Shown here: positions 58,381 through 64,000 of the stretch, piece after piece
Layout of the letters: the number at the start of each line of letters is the position of its first letter
How positions within the stretch are numbered: the first letter of the stretch is position 1
NCBI RefSeq assembly: GCF_004799405.1
Contig: NZ_SSMW01000135.1
Location: 1-64,000 of the forward strand
Direction: 5' to 3'
Origin: Bradyrhizobium sp.
GTDB taxonomy: Bacteria; Pseudomonadota; Alphaproteobacteria; Rhizobiales; Xanthobacteraceae
Length of the DNA: 64,000 bases
Translations under genes and position numbers: made by a program
Notes under the pieces: model-generated
Told to the model about the DNA's origin: nothing
The model's database searches: none
What the model saw: only the letters and a program-made list of their open reading frames with translations

Positions 58381-59103
58381 TCACTTGCCGATCCCTGCTT
58401 TGGCCGTCCGCCGTTTTACCGTGGATTTCCTGCCTGGAACGGCTTTCGCTTTGTCCGTTCCCGCGATCACCCCGTCGCGTTTTTTCAGCGCCCGGTAATA
58501 GGCCCACCACAGATGTGCCGCGGCACCGCGCAGCGGCCGCCACGGCTCCGCCAGCGGCGCCATCTGCTGCGCGGTCGGCCGCGCCTTGAGCCCGAGGCCA
58601 AGCTTGACCGCTTCCTGCACGGCGAGATCGCCCGCCGGCCAGGCGTCGCCATGGCCGAGGCAAAACAACAGGTAGACGTCGGCAGTCCAGGGACCGATGC
58701 CGTGCAACGCCGTCAGCGTGCTGTGCGCGGCGTCGGCGTCCTCGTGCGCCAGCACGTCGAGATTGAGACGTTCGGCGGCGATTTCGCGCGCCAGGTTCTT
58801 CAAGGTCTTGATTTTTGCCGCCGACAGGCCGAGCCGCCCGAGGCGGTCGGCGCGGGCACGGCGCAGCGCATCATGATGAAACGGATCGAACGCCGCGCTC
58901 ACGCGCCCCCAGATCGCCGCGGCACTGGCGGTGGACACTTGCTGGCCGCACACGATGGCCGCGAGACCGGCATAGCCGGCCTCGCGCCGCCGCAGCGCCG
59001 GCATGCCCGCAACTTCAAACACCGGTTTCAGCCGCGGGTCGCGCTTTACCAGCGTGGTGACGGCGTGTTCGAGGTCGGCCTGGGAGTTGAGGTGGATGGT
59101 CAT
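58381..59103 (-). CDS. DNA-3-methyladenine glycosylase II (AlkA-type)
   Basis: 240 residues. The helix-hairpin-helix glycosylase core is clear: LAAIVCGQQVSTASAAAIWGRV, then LHGIGPWTADVYLLFCLGHGDAWPAGDLAVQ, where the HhH LHGIGPWTA and the catalytic Asp in AGDLA match AlkA. It removes alkylated bases during base excision repair in the cytoplasm. ATG 59103 is chosen (MTIHLNSQADLEHAV is the normal family N-terminus). It is divergent from GluQRS across a short region that includes a perfect inverted repeat. Confidence 0.9.
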   Translation of the reverse strand: MTIHLNSQADLEHAVTTLVKRDPRLKPVFEVAGMPALRRREAGYAGLAAIVCGQQVSTASAAAIWGRVSAAFDPFHHDALRRARADRLGRLGLSAAKIKTLKNLAREIAAERLNLDVLAHEDADAAHSTLTALHGIGPWTADVYLLFCLGHGDAWPAGDLAVQEAVKLGLGLKARPTAQQMAPLAEPWRPLRGAAAHLWWAYYRALKKRDGVIAGTDKAKAVPGRKSTVKRRTAKAGIGK

Positions 59104-59219
59104 TGCGAATGGATTCAATTTGCTGAGGTCGTCATGCGCGGGCTCGACCCGCGCATCCATCTCCTATCGTAACAGAGTCTCGTGAAAAAGATGGATTGCC
59201 GGAGCGCAGACAAGTCTAC

Positions 59220-59242
59220 GTAGTCTGCCTAAAGCAGACTAC
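59220..59242. promoter_or_regulatory. Perfect inverted repeat just before GluQRS start
   Basis: GTAGTCTGC (59220-59228), CTAAA, GCAGACTAC (59234-59242). The ATG at 59244 follows at once. It occupies the place of the ribosome-binding site and could act as an operator or an mRNA hairpin. A related half (AAGTCTAC) lies at 59212. Confidence 0.55.
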
Positions 59243-59243
59243 T

Positions 59244-60140
59244 ATGTCCGGCAACGACGAGTTTCGATCGATGCCGCCTGTCTTCCGCTTTGCGCCGAGC
59301 CCGAACGGCTATCTGCATCTCGGCCACGCTTTGTCGGCGTTGCTCAATGACGACCTGGCGCGAAAGGCGAGCGGCCGGTTGCTGCTGCGCATCGAGGACA
59401 TCGACACGGCCCGCTGCAGGCCGGAATTCGAGGCCGCGATCTATCAAGACCTCGGCTGGCTCGGCATCGCCTGGGAGCAGCCGGTGCGGCGGCAATCCGA
59501 GCACCTGGCCCGCTACCGCCAGGCGATCGAGAAGCTTTCAGCCGAGGGCCTGGTTTACCCGAGCTTCGAGAGCCGCGCCGAGATCGCGAGGCTGCTGGCG
59601 CAGCAGGATGCGAATTCCCGCTGGCCGTGCGACCCCGACGGCGTGCCGCTCTATCCGGGCGCGGCAAAGTCGCTGCCATCGGGCGAGCGTACGCGCCTGC
59701 TTGAATCGGGCGCGCCCTATGCGCTGCGGCTCGATATGGCCGCTGCATGCGCGCGCGCCGGCGATCTCGGCTGGATCGAAGACGGCGAAGGTCCCGATGG
59801 TGAAACCGGCGCGGTGACCGCGCGGCCGCAAGCCTGGGGCGACGTCATCCTCGCGCGCAAGGAGACGCCGACCAGCTATCACCTCGCGGTGGTGGTCGAC
59901 GACGCCTTGCAAGGCGTGACCGACGTGGTCCGGGGGCGGGACCTGTTTTGGTCGACCAGCGTCCATCGGTTGCTGCAGCGATTGCTCGATTTGCCGCAGC
60001 CGGCCTACCGGCACCACCGCCTTATTCTCGACGGCGCGGGAGGCAAGCTTTCGAAATCGACCGCGGCTACCGGCCTTCGGGAACTCCGCGCCGCGGGAGC
60101 GACGCCAACGGGCATCCGCCGTCTGGTCGGCCTTGCCTGA
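59244..60140 (+). CDS. gluQ: Glutamyl-Q tRNA(Asp) synthetase
   Basis: 298 residues, the length of GluQRS, which lacks the anticodon-binding half of GluRS and attaches glutamate to queuosine in tRNA-Asp. Motifs: FRFAPSPNGYLHLGHALSAL (HIGH-type), LLRIEDIDTARCRPEF, and KLSKS in GAGGKLSKSTAATG. The CxC of the zinc site in the E. coli enzyme is SFES here (YPSFESRAEI), so the zinc site is not conserved. ATG 59244 is directly after a perfect hairpin that leaves no normal ribosome-binding site; the frame is open to 59196. Confidence 0.88.
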   Translation: MSGNDEFRSMPPVFRFAPSPNGYLHLGHALSALLNDDLARKASGRLLLRIEDIDTARCRPEFEAAIYQDLGWLGIAWEQPVRRQSEHLARYRQAIEKLSAEGLVYPSFESRAEIARLLAQQDANSRWPCDPDGVPLYPGAAKSLPSGERTRLLESGAPYALRLDMAAACARAGDLGWIEDGEGPDGETGAVTARPQAWGDVILARKETPTSYHLAVVVDDALQGVTDVVRGRDLFWSTSVHRLLQRLLDLPQPAYRHHRLILDGAGGKLSKSTAATGLRELRAAGATPTGIRRLVGLA

Positions 60141-60212
60141 GCCGAAACATCGTCCGGCGTGACTCCGCCAGCCTGGCCATGGCATGGTGAGGCCAGCAGG
60201 GTCGGGGGAATC

Positions 60213-61430
60213 ATGGCGCCTAAATCGCGCCCGCGGCGCACCAAGCGGCCTGCGAAAAAACGGCCGCCGAACAAGCGCGCCACCAGGACCGCCTCGCCCG
60301 GCATGGTCGAGGTGGCGCTGGCCGCGTTTGCGCACGAGGTGCGCACGCCACTCACCGGAATTCTGGCGATCAGCGATCTGTTGGCGACATCCGACCTCGG
60401 CGAGCGCGAGCGGCGCTGGGCCGATACCATCAAGGCCGGCGCCGAGCATCTCGCCAGCCTCGCGACACTGTTCGTCGATGCGGCGCGGAGCGGCGGCGCC
60501 GGGCTTGGCGTGCGGCAGGACTTCTTCGATTTGCGGGCGCTGGCGCGCAGCGCCGGCGATTCACTGGCGGGACGGGCCACCGCCAAGGGCCTGCAATCGT
60601 CGGTCGAGATTTCCGAACAGCTTCCGGCATTCGTGACCGGCGATCCGGTGCGCCTGCGCGCCGCGCTGGAAAACCTGATCGACAACGCGGTGAAGTTCAC
60701 CGAAGCCGGCGCCGTCGCATTGGCGGTGGCGCCGATCCGTGCCGTGAAAGGCAAGGTCGGCGTCGCCTTTGCGGTTTCCGACAGCGGAATCGGCCTCACC
60801 CTCGGCGAGATCAAGCGCCTGTTCCGCCCGTTCTCGCAGGCCAATGTCAGCATCGCGTCGCGATTCGGCGGCGCCGGGCTGGGCCTGTCGTCGGTGAAAC
60901 AACTGGCGCGCGCGATGGGAGGCGACATCGCCGTGACCCAGCGGCGCAATGGCGGAACTACCTTCACGCTGACGGTGGTCCTGACCCGCGCGAAGCTGTC
61001 GAAACCGGCCGTTGCAGGCGCCGGTCCCGAAACCTCGCCGGACCCGGGACGGGCGCTACGCATTCTCAGCGTCGAGGACAATCCGTTCGGCCGCGTCGTG
61101 CTCAATGCGATCCTCACCGAACTCGGTCATCAGGCGGAATTCATCGGGCGCGGCGAGATTGCCGCCGAGCGCATCGCGCAGGGCGGTTTCGACGCCGTGC
61201 TGATGGACATGGTGCTGCCGGGCATTACCGGCATCGAGGCCATCAGGCGGATTCGTCAGTTAGGCGCGCCGTTCGGCCGCATTGCGATCGTCGGGGTATC
61301 GGGCCGCGGCGAAGACGAGGCGGCCTCGCGCGCGGCCGGCGCCGACGCCTTTCTGGTCAAGCCTGTGAGTCCGCGGGCTTTAGCGACTGTGCTGCGTGAA
61401 GCGACACGCCGTGCGGCAGCTTCGACTTGA
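60213..61430 (+). CDS. Soluble hybrid histidine kinase with C-terminal receiver
   Basis: 405 residues. A Lys/Arg-rich start (RPRRTKRPAKKRPPNKRATR), then HisKA (LAAFAHEVRTPLTGILAISDLL), HATPase (LENLIDNAVKFTEAGAV, GGAGLGLSSVKQLARAMGGD) and a receiver domain (ILSVEDNPFGRVVL, Asp in VLMDMVLPG, Lys in FLVKPV). No sensory or membrane part precedes the kinase core, so any input comes from a partner. GGGGGAA before ATG 60213 fixes the start. The 3' end overlaps the convergent YihY gene by 74 nt. Confidence 0.9.
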   Translation: MAPKSRPRRTKRPAKKRPPNKRATRTASPGMVEVALAAFAHEVRTPLTGILAISDLLATSDLGERERRWADTIKAGAEHLASLATLFVDAARSGGAGLGVRQDFFDLRALARSAGDSLAGRATAKGLQSSVEISEQLPAFVTGDPVRLRAALENLIDNAVKFTEAGAVALAVAPIRAVKGKVGVAFAVSDSGIGLTLGEIKRLFRPFSQANVSIASRFGGAGLGLSSVKQLARAMGGDIAVTQRRNGGTTFTLTVVLTRAKLSKPAVAGAGPETSPDPGRALRILSVEDNPFGRVVLNAILTELGHQAEFIGRGEIAAERIAQGGFDAVLMDMVLPGITGIEAIRRIRQLGAPFGRIAIVGVSGRGEDEAASRAAGADAFLVKPVSPRALATVLREATRRAAAST

Positions 61431-62250
61431 TGATCGCCGCGTTGAGTTCGCCGCCATAGACGAAGATCGCGGCGATGAAATACAGGAACACCAGCGCAAT
61501 GATGACCGACGCCAGCCCCGCATACATGGTGACGTAGTTGTTGGCGAACCGCGCGAGGTATTGCCCGAACACGATGCCCGACACCAGCGACGCCACCATG
61601 GTGAAGATGATGCCGGGCAGGATCTGCAGCAGCCTGCGGCGTCCCGCCGGAAGCCACAGATGCAGGATGAAGAGGGCGATGATCAGCGCGGTGACGGTGA
61701 TGCCGTAGCGCATCAGGTTGAGATAGTTTTCGTTGCTCTCGACGATCAGCGGAATATGCCGCCGTGCGGCTTCCAGCATCAGTGGACCCAGCACGATCAT
61801 GAATGCCATTGCCAGCGAACTGAACGCAGCGACCAGCGTATAGCCGATCGATTCCAGCCGCAGCCAGTACCAGCGGCGCGGTTCGAGCACCGAATAGGCG
61901 CGGTTGAGCGCCACGCGCAGCGCTTCGACGCCGTTGGAGGCGAAATACACCGCGAGCACCGCGCCGATGGTCAGGATGTCGCCGCGGCTTGTCGTCAGTA
62001 CGTCGTGAATCTCGCCCGCCAGCGAATCGGCGACCTGCTTTGGCCAGACTTGCAGCAGCAGTCCGACCGCCTGGTCGGCGAGTTCCTTCGAGCCGAAAAA
62101 GCCGGCCAGCGAGGTCAGCACGATCAGGAACGGAAACAGCGCCATCAGCGTCGAGAGCGCGATGTGGCTGGCGATCGCCCAGCCGTCATCGGCCAGAAAC
62201 GTGTAGAACGCGTCGATGGTGACGTGAAAGATGTAGCGGACTTGCCTCAC
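61357..62250 (-). CDS. YihY/BrkB-family membrane protein
   Basis: 297 residues from GTG (AAGGTGAA upstream). About six membrane segments; the YihY pattern begins DDGWAIASHIALSTLMALFPFLIVLTSLAGFFGS and continues GVEALRVALNRAYSVLEPRRWYWLRLESIGYTLVAA and LPAGRRRLLQILPGIIFTMVASLVSGIVFGQYL. The family was once called ribonuclease BN but is now regarded as inner-membrane proteins, perhaps transporters. The last 74 nt overlap the hybrid kinase gene on the other strand. Confidence 0.9.
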   Translation of the reverse strand: MRQVRYIFHVTIDAFYTFLADDGWAIASHIALSTLMALFPFLIVLTSLAGFFGSKELADQAVGLLLQVWPKQVADSLAGEIHDVLTTSRGDILTIGAVLAVYFASNGVEALRVALNRAYSVLEPRRWYWLRLESIGYTLVAAFSSLAMAFMIVLGPLMLEAARRHIPLIVESNENYLNLMRYGITVTALIIALFILHLWLPAGRRRLLQILPGIIFTMVASLVSGIVFGQYLARFANNYVTMYAGLASVIIALVFLYFIAAIFVYGGELNAAIIKSKLPHGVSLHAAQSLKPADSQA

Positions 62251-62426
62251 ATTTCACCTTGGCCTGATGGAAGAGGGGTTCGACCGGCGCATCGATGCAA
62301 CAGACTCTCCGGCGACGACACTACGCTACCATCTGATATTATTGAGCTAAAAGCCAGATCGTAACACCATCGTCGCGGCCGGCCGGGATCATGGCGGAGC
62401 GCCCAACGCGGTGTTATGTAGCGCCG

Positions 62427-62621
62427 ATGGCATCCTTTCTGAGCTCGATTCTTCTTCCCCTGGCGGTTGCCGCCGTTGCGCTGGTGCTGCTATTGGGCCT
62501 GATCAACATGATGCGGGGCGGATCGCCGAATCGGTCCCAGAGGCTGATGCGGTTACGGGTGTTGCTGCAATTCGTCGCGATCGTCATCACCATGCTCACG
62601 GTCTGGGCCATGGGGCGCTGA
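62427..62621 (+). CDS. Twin-transmembrane (HIG1-like) protein
   Basis: 64 residues: two membrane helices (LLPLAVAAVALVLLLGLINMM and LLQFVAIVITMLTVWAMG) joined by a basic loop RGGSPNRSQRLMRLRV with the HIG1-type SQRLMRxRV motif. Such proteins assist respiratory complexes, mainly cytochrome oxidase. ATG 62427 gives this minimal form. It lies 22 nt before the adenosyltransferase gene, then etfB, a conserved order in this group. Confidence 0.85.
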   Translation: MASFLSSILLPLAVAAVALVLLLGLINMMRGGSPNRSQRLMRLRVLLQFVAIVITMLTVWAMGR

Positions 62622-62643
62622 AGCGCTAAAGGGGAGATGGATC

Positions 62644-63216
62644 ATGGTCGTCCTCAATCGTATCTACACGCGAACCGGCGATGACGGTACCACGGCGCTC
62701 GGCAGCGGCGAACGCCGTCCGAAATACGATCTGCGCATCGCTGCCTATGGAACCGTCGACGAAACCAACGCCGCCATCGGCATCGTACGGCTGCATCTGG
62801 CGCAAGCGCGCGACCTCGATGCGATGCTGGGCCTCGTCCAGAACGACCTGTTCGATCTCGGCGCCGATCTTGCGGTGCCCCAGCGCGAAGGCAAGGCGGA
62901 ACGCCTGAGGATGCTGTCGAGCCAGGTCGAACGCCTCGAGCACGATATCGACAGCTTGAATGCGAAGCTGGCGCCGCTGACCTCTTTCGTGCTGCCCGGC
63001 GGCACGCCGGCTGCGGCCTATCTGCACCTGGCGCGAACCATATGCCGCAGGGCGGAACGGATCATGGTGGAACTCGCGGCCCAGCCCAACGAGCCGGTCG
63101 GCGACGCCGCGATCCAGTATATGAACCGGCTGTCGGATTTCCTGTTCGTCGCCAGCCGCGCGATGAACGATAACGGCGCCGGGGACGTGCTGTGGGTGCC
63201 CGGCCAGAACCGTTAA
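62644..63216 (+). CDS. Cob(I)alamin adenosyltransferase (PduO type)
   Basis: 190 residues. Family blocks are all visible: IYTRTGDDGTTALGSGER (ATP-binding start), AYGTVDETNAAIG, VQNDLFDLGADLA, FVLPGGTPAAAYLHLARTICRRAER and YMNRLSDFLFVASRAMN. It transfers adenosyl from ATP to cob(I)alamin to make coenzyme B12. GGAGATGGATC precedes the ATG. It stands between the HIG1-like gene and etfB. Confidence 0.95.
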   Translation: MVVLNRIYTRTGDDGTTALGSGERRPKYDLRIAAYGTVDETNAAIGIVRLHLAQARDLDAMLGLVQNDLFDLGADLAVPQREGKAERLRMLSSQVERLEHDIDSLNAKLAPLTSFVLPGGTPAAAYLHLARTICRRAERIMVELAAQPNEPVGDAAIQYMNRLSDFLFVASRAMNDNGAGDVLWVPGQNR

Positions 63217-63330
63217 ACGCGCTCAGCCGGGGCCGATTTTTGGCCTTCGCGCGTTGACCGGGGTAGGCGGGACCTTTAGGTTCCGCGCCCAAGCTGATCA
63301 ATACGCAAAAATGCAAGCGAAAGAGGATCG

Positions 63331-64000
63331 ATGAAGGTTCTGGTGCCGGTCAAGCGGGTGGTCGATTACAATGTCAAGGTCCGGGTCAAAAGCGACGGAT
63401 CGGGCGTCGAACTGTCCAATGTCAAGATGTCGATGAATCCCTTCGACGAGATCGCGGTCGAGGAGGCCCTGCGGCTGCGGGAAGCCGGCAAGGCAACCGA
63501 AGTGGTGGTGGTCTCGATCGGCCCGGCGCAGGCCTCGGAAACCATCCGGACCGGTCTTGCGATGGGCGCCGATCGCGGCATCCTGGTCAAGGCGGACGGC
63601 AATGTCGAACCGCTGGCGGTGGCGAAGATCCTCAAAGCGATCGCCGATGAAGAAAAGCCCGGCCTCGTCATTCTCGGCAAGCAGGCGATCGACGACGACT
63701 CCAACCAGACCGGCCAGATGCTGGCCGCCCTGCTCGGTTGGTCGCAGGCGACCTTCGCTTCCAAGCTTGAAGTCGACGGTTCCGATTTCAAAGTGACGCG
63801 TGAAGTCGACGGCGGCCTGCAGACCGTGAAACTGAAGGGCCCCGCGATCGTCACCACCGACTTGCGGTTGAACGAACCGCGCTACGCCAGCCTGCCCAAC
63901 ATCATGAAGGCCAAGAAGAAGCCGATCGCCGACAAGACCGCGGCCGACTACGGCGTCGATCTGACAGCCCACCTGGAAATCCTCAAGACCTCCGAGCCGC
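63331..64000 (+). CDS. etfB: Electron transfer flavoprotein beta subunit (partial, 3' end outside window)
   Basis: The frame is open from ATG 63331 (AGAGGATCG upstream) to the right edge, about 223 residues. It begins [19 protein letters not shown] and contains [63 protein letters not shown] and [28 protein letters not shown], the known etfB sequence blocks including the recognition loop. With EtfA (expected next) it passes electrons from acyl-CoA and other dehydrogenases to the quinone pool. Confidence 0.95.
   Translation, partial: MKVLVPVKRVVDYNVKVRVKSDGSGVELSNVKMSMNPFDEIAVEEALRLREAGKATEVVVVSIGPAQASETIRTGLAMGADRGILVKADGNVEPLAVAKILKAIADEEKPGLVILGKQAIDDDSNQTGQMLAALLGWSQATFASKLEVDGSDFKVTREVDGGLQTVKLKGPAIVTTDLRLNEPRYASLPNIMKAKKKPIADKTAADYGVDLTAHLEILKTSEP

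Overview
The window looks like a chromosome segment from a Nitrobacteraceae alphaproteobacterium (Bradyrhizobium / Rhodopseudomonas / Afipia type). This rests on family content and gene style: DUF992, PsiF-like, HdeA-like and Omp31-like envelope proteins, FixJ-type response regulators and the TctC/TAXI binding proteins typical of the group. No database search was possible, so the genus is an inference.

The window has two parts. Positions 1 to about 41,000 read as an accessory region rich in secreted, outer-membrane and signalling genes. It ends in recombination debris: a pair of diverged direct repeats around a hydrolase gene, a fragment of one tyrosine recombinase, and a frameshifted P4-type integrase abutting tRNA-Leu(CAA) (43,051-43,135). 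From 43,367 to the end the gene content is housekeeping-like: DsbB, AbrB transporter, PsiF-like proteins, TSUP exporter, DsbA, esterase, a catalytically altered S1C protease homologue, HNH nuclease, ClC channel, TctC receptor, flavin monooxygenase, AlkA-type glycosylase, GluQRS, hybrid kinase, YihY, PduO adenosyltransferase and the start of etfB.

The main discovery is an apparent sigma-54 regulon inside the accessory part. Nine intergenic regions carry two or three copies of a 16-bp palindrome of the form CTCCGAAATTTCGGAG, with centres 19 bp apart (a third copy, when present, lies 21 bp further on). Nine near-identical -24/-12 elements (TGGCCCG-N4-TTGC, always GG-N10-GC) lie beside them, facing the genes. 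The distance from palindrome pair to promoter is about 97 bp in six cases, about 87 bp in two and 171 bp in one, which fits a constant helical face. At 32,930-33,186 one palindrome pair lies exactly midway between two divergent promoters. A GAF-AAA+-Fis sigma-54 activator with an intact GAFTGA loop (16,934-18,559) sits in the same region behind a sensor kinase and two response regulators, and is the obvious candidate to bind the palindromes.

The predicted targets are nearly all envelope or periplasmic: a TorT-like binding protein with its sensor kinase, an operon with a small secreted protein, a HAD phosphatase and an L,D-transpeptidase, two DUF992 proteins, a lipoprotein hydrolase, an ABM-domain protein with an HdeA-like acid chaperone, an arylsulfatase, a DUF2092 / TAXI-receptor operon and a PAS sensor kinase. 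Two Omp31-type porins carry the palindromes in a triple arrangement but lack a canonical -24/-12 promoter. Together these suggest a coordinated programme of cell-surface remodelling or stress response. The inducing signal is not visible in the sequence.
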